Positions 6,918 to 13,940 of a stretch of 13,940 nt of DNA are shown here, piece by piece. The notes beneath the pieces are model-generated. The model was not told the origin of the DNA. It made no database searches and saw nothing but the letters and a program-made list of their open reading frames with translations. The stretch covers positions 1-13,940 of the forward strand of contig JAKSDN010001134.1 of NCBI GenBank assembly GCA_022360075.1, written 5' to 3'. How positions within the stretch are numbered: the first letter of the stretch is position 1; every line of letters starts with the position of its first letter. Position numbers and translations under genes: made by a program. The DNA comes from Kiloniellales bacterium (GTDB lineage: Bacteria > Pseudomonadota > Alphaproteobacteria > Kiloniellales > JAKSDN01).

Positions 6918-6921
6918 TGCC

Positions 6922-7476
6922 ATGGCCGCGGAAACCAGGCCCATGAGTGACGCCGCGACTCCGATGCCCCCGGGTCCTGCCCAGGATGCCCTGGTCACCC
7001 GTGTGACCGAGGAGATTGCCGACAAGGGCTTCGTCGTCGCGCAGATGGACAAGCTCGCCGCCTGGGCGCGCTCCGGCTCGCTCTGGCCGATGTCGTTCGG
7101 TCTTGCCTGCTGCGCCGTCGAGATGATGCATACGGCCTGCAGCCGCTACGACCTCGACCGCTTCGGCATGGTCTTCCGGCCGAGCCCGAGGCAATCGGAC
7201 GTGATGATCGTGGCCGGCACGCTCACCAACAAGATGGCGCCGGCCCTGCGCAAGGTTTACGACCAGATGCCCGAGCCGCGCTGGGTGATCTCGATGGGTT
7301 CTTGTGCCAACGGCGGCGGCTACTATCACTATAGCTACTCGGTCGTGCGCGGCTGCGACCGCATCGTTCCCGTGGACATTTACGTGCCGGGCTGTCCGCC
7401 GACGGCGGAGGCTCTGCTCTACGGCATCATTCAATTGCAAAAGAAGATCAAGCGCTCAGCGGTCATCGCCCGTTGA
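6922..7476 (+). CDS. nuoB: NADH-quinone oxidoreductase subunit B (N2 cluster)
   Basis: NuoB (PSST homologue) carries iron-sulphur cluster N2, the direct electron donor to quinone, in the peripheral arm of complex I. It has 184 residues. The N2 ligands are the adjacent C63 and C64 in GLACCAVEM, then C128 in [11 protein letters not shown] and C158 in VPGCPP. The first 25 residues are a variable Pro/Ala-rich extension. An alternative start at M8 is possible because M1 has little Shine-Dalgarno beyond GGGAG at 6910-6914, inside the nuoA 3' end. The core is typical of alphaproteobacterial and mitochondrial forms. Confidence 0.98.
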   Translation: MAAETRPMSDAATPMPPGPAQDALVTRVTEEIADKGFVVAQMDKLAAWARSGSLWPMSFGLACCAVEMMHTACSRYDLDRFGMVFRPSPRQSDVMIVAGTLTNKMAPALRKVYDQMPEPRWVISMGSCANGGGYYHYSYSVVRGCDRIVPVDIYVPGCPPTAEALLYGIIQLQKKIKRSAVIAR

Positions 7477-7488
7477 GGGCGCTGCCGC

Positions 7489-7508
7489 CCCGGGCCGGCC
7501 GGCCCGGG
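7489..7508. repeat. 20-bp all-G/C perfect palindrome between nuoB and nuoC
   Basis: CCCGGGCCGGCCGGCCCGGG is a perfect palindrome made only of G and C, 12 nt after the nuoB stop. In the mRNA it would form a very stable hairpin (about 8 pairs with a 4-base loop). No T-run follows, so it is unlikely to terminate fully. It may stabilise or process the transcript. Confidence 0.7.
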
Positions 7509-7530
7509 TAACCCCGATAGTCGGACCGTC

Positions 7531-8157
7531 ATGAACCAGGCCCTGATCGATCTTGGCGACCACCTCTCCAGCGCTCTTGCTGGCGCCTTGATCAAGACCG
7601 AGATCGCCCATGACGAGTTGGCGATCTGGATCGAGCGTGATGCCGTGATCAAGGTGATGACCTTCCTGCGTGACGACCAGAACTGCCAGTTCAAGCAGCT
7701 CATCGACGTCACGGCGGTCGACTTTCCCGAGCGCGAGGCGCGCTTCGAGGTCGTCTACAATCTGCTTTCGCTGCGCCACAACCAGCGGATCCGGGTGAAG
7801 CTGGCGACCGACGAGAACACGCCGGTCGAGTCGGTCACGCCGGTCTTCAGCGCGGCCAACTGGTTCGAGCGCGAGGCTTGGGACATGTACGGCGTCTTCT
7901 TCGCCGAGCATCCCGATCTGCGCCGGCTGCTGACCGATTACGGCTTCGAGGGCCATCCGCTGCGCAAGGACTTCCCGCTGACCGGCTACGTCGAGGTGCG
8001 CTACGACGAGAACCAGAAGCGGGTGGTCTACGAGCCCGTCAATCTCGTGCAGGACTTCCGCAACTTCGACTTCATGAGCCCCTGGGAAGGCATGCTGCAG
8101 CTTCCGGGCGACGAGAAGGCCGAGGACGCGCCAGCGGCCGAGGAGGGCAAAGCCTGA
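7531..8157 (+). CDS. nuoC: NADH-quinone oxidoreductase subunit C
   Basis: NuoC (30-kDa subunit homologue) is a structural subunit of the peripheral arm, without cofactors, that holds NuoB, NuoD and NuoI together. The signature stretch runs from 111 to about 149: [10 protein letters not shown], then [23 protein letters not shown]. The last 20 residues are an Ala/Glu-rich tail. The ATG at 7531 is the first possible start after the nuoB stop in this frame, since no GTG or TTG precedes it, although its Shine-Dalgarno is weak. It is a separate gene rather than the NuoCD fusion of enterobacteria. Its stop overlaps the nuoD start as TGATG. Confidence 0.98.
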   Translation: MNQALIDLGDHLSSALAGALIKTEIAHDELAIWIERDAVIKVMTFLRDDQNCQFKQLIDVTAVDFPEREARFEVVYNLLSLRHNQRIRVKLATDENTPVESVTPVFSAANWFEREAWDMYGVFFAEHPDLRRLLTDYGFEGHPLRKDFPLTGYVEVRYDENQKRVVYEPVNLVQDFRNFDFMSPWEGMLQLPGDEKAEDAPAAEEGKA

Positions 8158-9335
8158 TGGCCGAAACCCAGATCAAACCGCTCACTCTCAACTTCGGTCC
8201 CCAGCATCCGGCTGCCCATGGCGTGCTGCGCCTGGTCCTGGAGATGGATGGCGAGGTGATCGAGCGCGCCGACCCCCATGTTGGCCTGCTGCACCGCGGC
8301 ACCGAGAAGCTGACCGAGTACAAGACCTACCTGCAGGCCGTGCCCTATTTCGACCGACTCGACTACGTGTCGCCGATGAACCAGGAGCACACCTTCGCGC
8401 TCGCCGTGGAGAAGCTGCTGGGGATCACGGTGCCGCGGCGTGCGCAGTTCATCCGTGTGCTCTACAGCGAGATCTCGCGCATCCTCAATCATCTGCTCAA
8501 CATCACGACCTTCGCCATCGACGTCGGCGCCATGACGCCGATCCTCTGGGGCTTCGAGGAGCGCGAGAAGCTCTTGGAGTTCTACGAACGGGTCTCGGGC
8601 GCCCGGATGCACGCGGCCTATTTCCGTCCGGGCGGCGTGCATCAGGACCTGCCCGCCGGGCTGCTGGAGGACATCGCCGAGTTCTGCGAGCACTTCCCGA
8701 AAGTGGTGGATGACTTCGCAACGCTCTTGACCGACAACCGGATCTTTCGCCAGCGCACCGTCGACATCGGTGTCATGTCGCCGGAAGAGTGCTTCGACTG
8801 GGGTTTCTCCGGACCCGTGATCCGCGGCTCGGGCGTGGCCTGGGATCTCCGCCGCAACCAGCCCTACGAAGTATACGAGGAGCTGGACTTCGAGATCCCG
8901 GTCGGCAAGAACGGCGACTGCTTCGACCGCTACATGGTCCGCATGGAAGAGATGCGCCAATCGGTGAAGATCATCCAGCAGTGCGTCGCGCAGATCCCAC
9001 CGGGTGCCGTCTACGTGCAGAACACCAAGATCACACCGCCCAAGCGCGGCGAGATGAAGCGCTCCATGGAAGCGCTGATCCACCACTTCAAGCTTTACAC
9101 CGAGGGCTACCACGTGCCGGCCGGCGATACCTACACGGCGGTCGAGGCGCCCAAGGGCGAGTTCGGCGTCTATCTGGTCTCTGACGGGACCAATCGTCCC
9201 TACAAGTGCAAGATCCGCGCGCCCGGCTTTCCGCACCTCTCGGCGATGGACTACCTCTGCCGGGGGCACATGCTGGCCGACTCGGTCGCGATCCTGGGCT
9301 CGCTCGACATCGTGTTCGGCGAGATCGATCGATGA
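8157..9335 (+). CDS. nuoD: NADH-quinone oxidoreductase subunit D (quinone site)
   Basis: NuoD (49-kDa homologue, related to the large subunit of NiFe hydrogenases) forms the quinone-binding pocket with NuoB. It has 392 residues from the ATG at 8157, the usual length. A longer upstream open frame is an out-of-frame run through nuoC and is not coding. Pocket residues can be placed by family spacing: H21 in [10 protein letters not shown] and Y70 in RLDYVSPM. Other conserved stretches are [10 protein letters not shown] (43-52) and the C-terminal end [14 protein letters not shown]. Hydrogenase metal-binding cysteines are absent, as expected. Translation is coupled to nuoC (1-nt overlap) and to nuoE (ATGA overlap). 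Confidence 0.98.
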   Translation: MAETQIKPLTLNFGPQHPAAHGVLRLVLEMDGEVIERADPHVGLLHRGTEKLTEYKTYLQAVPYFDRLDYVSPMNQEHTFALAVEKLLGITVPRRAQFIRVLYSEISRILNHLLNITTFAIDVGAMTPILWGFEEREKLLEFYERVSGARMHAAYFRPGGVHQDLPAGLLEDIAEFCEHFPKVVDDFATLLTDNRIFRQRTVDIGVMSPEECFDWGFSGPVIRGSGVAWDLRRNQPYEVYEELDFEIPVGKNGDCFDRYMVRMEEMRQSVKIIQQCVAQIPPGAVYVQNTKITPPKRGEMKRSMEALIHHFKLYTEGYHVPAGDTYTAVEAPKGEFGVYLVSDGTNRPYKCKIRAPGFPHLSAMDYLCRGHMLADSVAILGSLDIVFGEIDR

Positions 9336-9985
9336 AGACCACGAGCTATCAGCGCGGCGAGAGCGACGGCTTCGCCTTCACGGCCGAGAACGCGGCGCGG
9401 GCGAAGGACATCGTCGCGCGCTACCCGGAGGGCCGGCAGGCCAGCGCGGTCATCGCCCTGCTCGATCTCGGCCAGCGCCAGAACGGCGGCTGGGTTTCGC
9501 CACAGGTCATCGACCATGTGGCCGAGGTGCTGGACATGGCGCCGATCCGGGTCCACGAAGTCGCGACCTTCTACACCATGTTCAACTTGCAGCCGGTCGG
9601 AAAGCACCTGATCCAGGTCTGCCGGACCACGCCCTGCTGGCTGCGCGGCTCGGACGCCCTGACCCAGACCTGCCTCGAGAAGATCGGCGTGGGCATGCGC
9701 GAGAACAGCGACGACGGCCTCTTCACGGTGATCGAGGTCGAATGCCTCGGCGCCTGCTGCAACGCGCCCATGGTGCAGATCAACGATCATTACTACGAGG
9801 ACCTGACGCCCGAGCGCATGGCGGAGATCATCGACGCGCTGAAGGCGGGCGAGGAGCCGCCCATGGGTCCGCAGAGCGGCCGTCTGGGCTCGGCGCCCGA
9901 GGGCGGGCCGCAGACTCTGCTCGAGGTGCCGCCGCCGGCGCGCAGCGAAGGCGCCGCCGAGGCCAAGCCCGAGGGGAGCGACTGA
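9332..9985 (+). CDS. nuoE: NADH-quinone oxidoreductase subunit E (N1a cluster)
   Basis: NuoE (24-kDa homologue) is a thioredoxin-like subunit carrying the 2Fe-2S cluster N1a, next to the NADH/FMN site of NuoF. From the ATG at 9332 it has 217 residues. Cluster ligands are C97 and C102 in [10 protein letters not shown], and C138 and C142 in [12 protein letters not shown]; the extra C143 is adjacent. Residues from about 175 on form a Pro/Gly/Glu-rich tail beyond the 166-residue E. coli length. Similar tails occur in alphaproteobacterial forms. It overlaps nuoD by 4 bp and nuoF by 1 bp, so the D-E-F group is translationally coupled. Confidence 0.97.
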   Translation: MKTTSYQRGESDGFAFTAENAARAKDIVARYPEGRQASAVIALLDLGQRQNGGWVSPQVIDHVAEVLDMAPIRVHEVATFYTMFNLQPVGKHLIQVCRTTPCWLRGSDALTQTCLEKIGVGMRENSDDGLFTVIEVECLGACCNAPMVQINDHYYEDLTPERMAEIIDALKAGEEPPMGPQSGRLGSAPEGGPQTLLEVPPPARSEGAAEAKPEGSD

Positions 9986-11271
9986 TGCTCCAGGACAAGG
10001 ACCGCATCTTCACCAACCTCTATGGCCAGGACGACTGGACCCTGGCCGGTGCGCGGCGGCGCGGCGTTTGGGACGGGACCAAGGGCCAGATCGAGCTCGG
10101 CCGCGAGAAGATCATCGACATGGTCAAGGCTTCCGACCTGCGCGGTCGCGGCGGCGCCGGATTCCCGACCGGCCTGAAATGGTCCTTCATGCCCAAGGAC
10201 CGGGGCGACCGGCCGGCCTACCTGGTGGTCAACGCCGACGAGTCCGAACCCGGCACCTGCAAGGACCGGGAGATCCTGCGCTACGATCCGCACCGCCTGT
10301 TGGAGGGCTGCCTGGTGGCGGGCTTCGCCATGGGCGCGAGTGCCTGCTACATCTACATTCGCGGCGAGTTTTTCGACGAGGCCAGCAACGTCCAAAAGGC
10401 GATCGAGGAGGCCTACGAGGCCGGCCTGATCGGTAAGAACGCCTGCGGCAGCGGCTACGACTACGACATCTATCTGCATCGCGGCGCCGGCGCCTACATC
10501 TGGGGCGAAGAAACCGCCCTGATCGAGAGTCTCGAGGGCAAGAAGGGGCAGCCGCGCCTCAAGCCGCCGTTTCCGGCCGCGGTCGGGCTCTACGGCTGTC
10601 CGACCACCGTGAACAACGTCGAGACCATAGCCGTCGTGCCGGAGATTATCCGGCGGGGTGTCTCCTGGTGGACGGGGCTCGGCCGGCCGAAGAACACGGG
10701 CACCAAGATCTTTTCGATCTCCGGCCATGTCGAGAAGCCTTGCAACGTCGAGGAGGAGATGGGCATCCCGATGCGGGAGCTCATCGAGAAACACGCCGGC
10801 GGCGTGCGCGGCGGCTGGGACAACCTCCTGGCGGTGATCCCGGGCGGCTCGTCGGTGCCCTGCCTGCCGAAGCCGACCTGCGACAACATTCTGATGGACT
10901 TCGACTCGCTGCGCGAGGCGAAGTCCGGTCTGGGCACGGCGGCGGTCATCGTGATGGACAAGTCGACCGACATTGTCGCCGCGATCGAACGCCTGGCGCA
11001 TTTCTACATGCACGAGAGCTGCGGTCAGTGCACGCCCTGCCGCGAGGGCACGGGCTGGATGTGGCGCGTGATGAAGCGCCTGATCCGCGGCGAGGCCGAG
11101 CGCAGCGAGATCGACACGCTGCTCGACGTGACCTATCAGGTCGAGGGCCACACGATCTGTGCGCTCGGGGACGCGGCGGCCTGGCCGATCCAGGGTTTGA
11201 TCCGCCATTTCCGACCCGAGCTCGAGCGGCGGATCGATGCGCACAAGTCCGAGCGGGCGGCGGCGGAGTAG
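9985..11271 (+). CDS. nuoF: NADH-quinone oxidoreductase subunit F (NADH/FMN, N3 cluster)
   Basis: NuoF (51-kDa homologue) oxidises NADH through FMN and passes electrons to cluster N3. It has 428 residues, close to the mitochondrial mature form. The nucleotide-binding glycine-rich stretch GRGGAGFP is at 54-61. Another conserved stretch is [15 protein letters not shown], part of the FMN and NADH region. The N3 ligands are C346, C349 and C352 in [12 protein letters not shown] and C392 in [13 protein letters not shown]. The ATG at 9985 overlaps the nuoE stop as TGATG; a longer open frame upstream reads through nuoE out of frame. nuoG begins 9 nt downstream. Confidence 0.98.
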   Translation: MLQDKDRIFTNLYGQDDWTLAGARRRGVWDGTKGQIELGREKIIDMVKASDLRGRGGAGFPTGLKWSFMPKDRGDRPAYLVVNADESEPGTCKDREILRYDPHRLLEGCLVAGFAMGASACYIYIRGEFFDEASNVQKAIEEAYEAGLIGKNACGSGYDYDIYLHRGAGAYIWGEETALIESLEGKKGQPRLKPPFPAAVGLYGCPTTVNNVETIAVVPEIIRRGVSWWTGLGRPKNTGTKIFSISGHVEKPCNVEEEMGIPMRELIEKHAGGVRGGWDNLLAVIPGGSSVPCLPKPTCDNILMDFDSLREAKSGLGTAAVIVMDKSTDIVAAIERLAHFYMHESCGQCTPCREGTGWMWRVMKRLIRGEAERSEIDTLLDVTYQVEGHTICALGDAAAWPIQGLIRHFRPELERRIDAHKSERAAAE

Positions 11272-11278
11272 GAAGGGG
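11271..11278 (+). promoter_or_regulatory. strong ribosome binding site of nuoG
   Basis: GGAAGGGG, beginning in the last base of the nuoF stop, ends 2 nt before the ATG at 11281; the GGAAG core is at a normal distance. It confirms the nuoG start. Confidence 0.6.
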
Positions 11279-11280
11279 CG

Positions 11281-13335
11281 ATGCCGAAGCTGACCATCGA
11301 CGGCAACGAGATCGAGGTCCCGGCAGGCCTGACGGTGCTGCAGGCCTGCGAGCTGGCCGGCGCCGAGATCCCGCGCTTTTGCTATCACGACCGGCTTTCC
11401 GTCGCGGGCAACTGCCGCATGTGCCTGGTCGAGATGGAGCGCGCGCCCAAGCCGATCGCCTCCTGCGCCATGCCGGCGGCCGACGGCATGGTGATCCGTA
11501 CCGATACGCCGACCGTGGAGAAGGCCCGCCAGGGCGTGATGGAGTTCCTGCTGATCAACCACCCGCTCGACTGCCCGATCTGCGATCAGGGCGGCGAGTG
11601 CGATTTGCAGGACCAGTCCATGGCCTACGGCTTCGACCACAGCCGCTTCCAGGAGAACAAGCGCGCGGTCTCCGAGAAGTACATGGGCCCGCTCATCAAG
11701 ACGATCATGACGCGCTGCATCCAGTGCACGCGCTGCGTCCGCTTCGCGACCGAGATCGCCGGCGTCGAGGAGATGGGCCTGGTCAATCGCGGCGAGCATG
11801 CCGAGATCACGACGCTCGAGAAGGCCGTCGACTCGGAGCTCTCCGGCAACCTGGTCGATATCTGCCCCGTCGGTGCGCTGACCTCGCGGCCTTACGCCTT
11901 CAAGGCGCGGCCCTGGGAGCTGCAGAAGACCTACTCCGTCGATGCACTCGACGCCGTCGGCTCGAACATCCGCGTCGACACCCGCGGGCGTGAGGTGATG
12001 CGCGTGCTGCCGCGGCTGCACGAGGACATCAACGAGGAGTGGATCGCCGACAAGACGCGCCACGCCTGTGACGGCCTGCGACGCCAGCGCCTGGACCGGC
12101 CCTATGTCCGCGGCGCGGACGGCAAGCTCAAGCCGGCGAGCTGGGCCGAGGCCTTCCATCTCATCGCCGACCGTCTGAAGCCGCTGAAGGGCGAGGAAAT
12201 CGCGGCCCTGGCCGGCGATCTCTGCGACGTCGAATCGATGTTCGCCCTCAAGGATCTGATGACACGACTCGGGGTGACCAGCCTGGACTGCCGTCAGGAT
12301 GGCGCCAAGCTGCGTGGCTCGCCGCGGGCCTCCTATCTCTTCAATACGGGCATCGCCGGGATCGAAGAGGCCGATGCCTGCCTGCTGATTGGCACAAATC
12401 CCCGCTGGGAAGCGGCGATGATCAACGCGCGGCTGCGCAAGCGCTTCCTGAGGGGCGGGTTCAAGGTCGCCGCGATCGGACCGGCCCTTGATCTCACTTT
12501 TGAGACGGTCAATCTAGGCGACGGTCCCGAGGCGCTGCGCGGCTTCAGCTTTGCCGGCTCGCCCTTCGAGTCGCACGACAAGCCCATGATGATCCTCGGC
12601 ATGGGCGCGCTCGCCCGTCCCGACGGCGCGGCGGTGCTGGCGCTTGCGCGCAAGGTGGCCGAGGACAACGGTTTCGTGCGCGATGGCTGGAACGGCTTCA
12701 ACGTGCTGCACAACGCGGCGGCGCGCGTCGGCGGGCTCGACATCGGCTTCCTGCCGGGCAGCGGCGGGCGCGACCGCGACGGCATTCTCGCGGCGGCGGG
12801 CAAGGGCGAGATCAAGGCCCTGTTCCTGCTCGGCGCCGACGAGATCGACATGTCGGCCCTGGGCGAGGCCTTCGTGATCTATCAGGGGCATCATGGCGAT
12901 GCCGGTGCTCACCGCGCCGACGTGATCCTGCCGGGCGCGGCTTACACCGAGAAGAACGGCACTTACGTCAACACCGAGGGCCGCGTGCAGCTCGGCCGGC
13001 TCGCCGGCTCGCCGCCGGGCGATGCCCGCGAGGACTGGACCATCCTGCGCGCGCTGTCGGAGACCTTGGGCCAGCGACTGCCTTACGACAATCTCGGCGC
13101 GCTGCGCCAGAAGCTGATCGAGCAAAATCCGCTCTTCGCGGCGGTCGATCAGGTCGCCCCGGCGCCTTGGGGGGCTTTCGGCGAGGAGGGGCCGATTGAC
13201 GCGACGCCCTTCGCGCTGCCGATCGAGAACTACTACATGACCGACCCCATCAGCCGCGCTTCGGAGACCATGGCCGAATGCACCGAGGTCTTCGTGCTCG
13301 GCGGCGAGCAGAAGGCGACCGGCACGCATGGTTGA
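11281..13335 (+). CDS. nuoG: NADH-quinone oxidoreductase subunit G (N1b, N5, N4 clusters)
   Basis: NuoG (75-kDa homologue) carries the electron wire from NuoF/NuoE towards N2. It has 684 residues. The N-terminal ferredoxin-like domain binds N1b through C34, C45, C48 and C62. The His-Cys3 site for N5 is H94, C98, C101 and C107 in [15 protein letters not shown]4 ligands are C146, C149, C152 and C195 (TRCIQCTRC and DICPVGAL). From about 220 onward is the degenerate molybdopterin-oxidoreductase-like domain, which holds no cofactor in complex I. The additional N7 four-cysteine motif of E. coli and Thermus is not present, as in mitochondrial and alphaproteobacterial proteins. The 3' end overlaps nuoH by 8 bp. 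Confidence 0.98.
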   Translation: MPKLTIDGNEIEVPAGLTVLQACELAGAEIPRFCYHDRLSVAGNCRMCLVEMERAPKPIASCAMPAADGMVIRTDTPTVEKARQGVMEFLLINHPLDCPICDQGGECDLQDQSMAYGFDHSRFQENKRAVSEKYMGPLIKTIMTRCIQCTRCVRFATEIAGVEEMGLVNRGEHAEITTLEKAVDSELSGNLVDICPVGALTSRPYAFKARPWELQKTYSVDALDAVGSNIRVDTRGREVMRVLPRLHEDINEEWIADKTRHACDGLRRQRLDRPYVRGADGKLKPASWAEAFHLIADRLKPLKGEEIAALAGDLCDVESMFALKDLMTRLGVTSLDCRQDGAKLRGSPRASYLFNTGIAGIEEADACLLIGTNPRWEAAMINARLRKRFLRGGFKVAAIGPALDLTFETVNLGDGPEALRGFSFAGSPFESHDKPMMILGMGALARPDGAAVLALARKVAEDNGFVRDGWNGFNVLHNAAARVGGLDIGFLPGSGGRDRDGILAAAGKGEIKALFLLGADEIDMSALGEAFVIYQGHHGDAGAHRADVILPGAAYTEKNGTYVNTEGRVQLGRLAGSPPGDAREDWTILRALSETLGQRLPYDNLGALRQKLIEQNPLFAAVDQVAPAPWGAFGEEGPIDATPFALPIENYYMTDPISRASETMAECTEVFVLGGEQKATGTHG

Positions 13336-13940
13336 GTTCTGGGACGGATACGCGCTGCCGACGATCATCATCGTCGCCCAGATCATCGCCATCATCGTGC
13401 CCCTGCTGGGTGCGATCGCATACCTGACCTACGCGGAGCGCAAGGTCATCGGCGCCATGCAGCTCCGCAAGGGCCCCAACGTGGTCGGGCCCTTCGGGCT
13501 GCTGCAGCCGATCGCCGACGGCGTGAAGCTGCTGTTCAAGGAGACCATCCTGCCGGCCGGCGCCAACAAGGTGGTCTTCGTGATGGCGCCGATGCTCACC
13601 TTCATCCTGGCGATGATCGCCTGGGCGGTGATCCCCTTCGACGAGGGCGTGGTGCTCGCCGACATCAACGTCGGCATCCTCTACCTCTTCGCCATCTCCT
13701 CGCTCGGCGTCTACGGCGTGATCATGGCCGGCTGGGCGTCGAACTCGAAGTATCCGTTCCTCGGCGCGCTCCGCTCGGCCGCGCAGATGGTCTCCTATGA
13801 GGTCTCGATGGGCTTCGTGATCATCACCGTGCTGCTCTGCGTCGGCTCGCTCAATTTGACGGACATCGTGCTCGCCCAAAAGAACGTCTGGTTCTGCGTG
13901 CCGCTGCTGCCGATGTTCGTGATCTTCTTCATCTCGGTCC
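13328..13940 (+). CDS. nuoH: NADH-quinone oxidoreductase subunit H (3' truncated)
   Basis: NuoH (ND1 homologue) is the membrane subunit that closes the quinone chamber against NuoB and NuoD and couples it to the proton-pumping arm. The first 204 codons are visible of an expected 330-345; the frame is open to the right edge. The start [18 protein letters not shown] lies inside the nuoG 3' end, an 8-bp overlap, with AAGG at 13315-13318 as the likely ribosome binding site. After the first membrane helix (about 10-34) comes the conserved AERK (36-39), then QLRKGPN (45-51) and the amphipathic [17 protein letters not shown] stretch. Further hydrophobic helices follow, along with the conserved [20 protein letters not shown] loop. 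Nothing abnormal is seen besides the window edge. Confidence 0.97.
   Translation, partial: MVEFWDGYALPTIIIVAQIIAIIVPLLGAIAYLTYAERKVIGAMQLRKGPNVVGPFGLLQPIADGVKLLFKETILPAGANKVVFVMAPMLTFILAMIAWAVIPFDEGVVLADINVGILYLFAISSLGVYGVIMAGWASNSKYPFLGALRSAAQMVSYEVSMGFVIITVLLCVGSLNLTDIVLAQKNVWFCVPLLPMFVIFFISV

Noticed and set aside
8028..9269. 413-codon minus-strand frame over nuoD
   Set aside because: It is a shadow of nuoD codon usage with no recognisable family.
9793..12159. 788-codon open frame on the minus strand across nuoE-nuoG
   Set aside because: It crosses the boundaries of three verified genes, has the same low-information His/Asp/Arg/Leu composition and shows no motif.

Overview
This is high-GC core chromosome of an alphaproteobacterium. 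The order clpP-clpX-lon-hupB-tRNA-Val-tRNA-Asp-nuoABCDEFGH is one I associate with Rhodospirillales-like and related alphaproteobacteria. NuoC and NuoD are separate (not the fused NuoCD of enterobacteria), NuoG lacks the extra N7 cysteine cluster, and ClpX, NuoB and NuoH closely match alphaproteobacterial forms from memory. I cannot place it below class with confidence, because no 16S or other diagnostic gene is present.

Layout. Positions 1-4895 are a protein quality-control and nucleoid block, all on the + strand: the 3' end of clpP (cut by the left edge), clpX, lon, and hupB for a histone-like HU protein. ClpX unfolds substrates for ClpP, and Lon is the second major ATP-dependent protease. 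The genes are separated by 147-192 bp gaps, so each of clpX, lon and hupB probably has its own promoter; candidates are listed. hupB ends at a textbook intrinsic terminator.

Positions 4957-5294 hold two stable-RNA units, tRNA-Val(TAC) and tRNA-Asp(GTC), each with a recognisable promoter and an encoded CCA end. Positions 5295-5498 carry several hairpins, one resembling a dispersed palindromic repeat. Positions 5499-6118 hold the only minus-strand genes, a ribbon-helix-helix antitoxin and PIN-domain toxin pair (VapBC/FitAB type). Its promoter appears to give a leaderless mRNA and is covered by a perfect palindromic operator candidate. This pair is the likely accessory insertion within an otherwise conserved neighbourhood. 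Positions 6119-6551 are non-coding and contain a tandem 11-bp repeat, a long imperfect inverted repeat and the probable nuo promoter.

Positions 6552-13940 are the first eight genes of the respiratory complex I operon, nuoA to nuoH (nuoH cut by the right edge). The junctions are very tight: TGATG or ATGA overlaps at C/D, D/E and E/F, and an 8-bp overlap at G/H. The exception is a 54-bp nuoB-nuoC gap containing a 20-bp all-G/C perfect palindrome. All iron-sulphur ligands expected for N2, N1a, N3, N1b, N5 and N4 are present, so the enzyme looks intact.

I looked for a novel system and did not find one. The window is mostly housekeeping; the points worth a second look are regulatory sites, small repeats and the toxin-antitoxin insertion.
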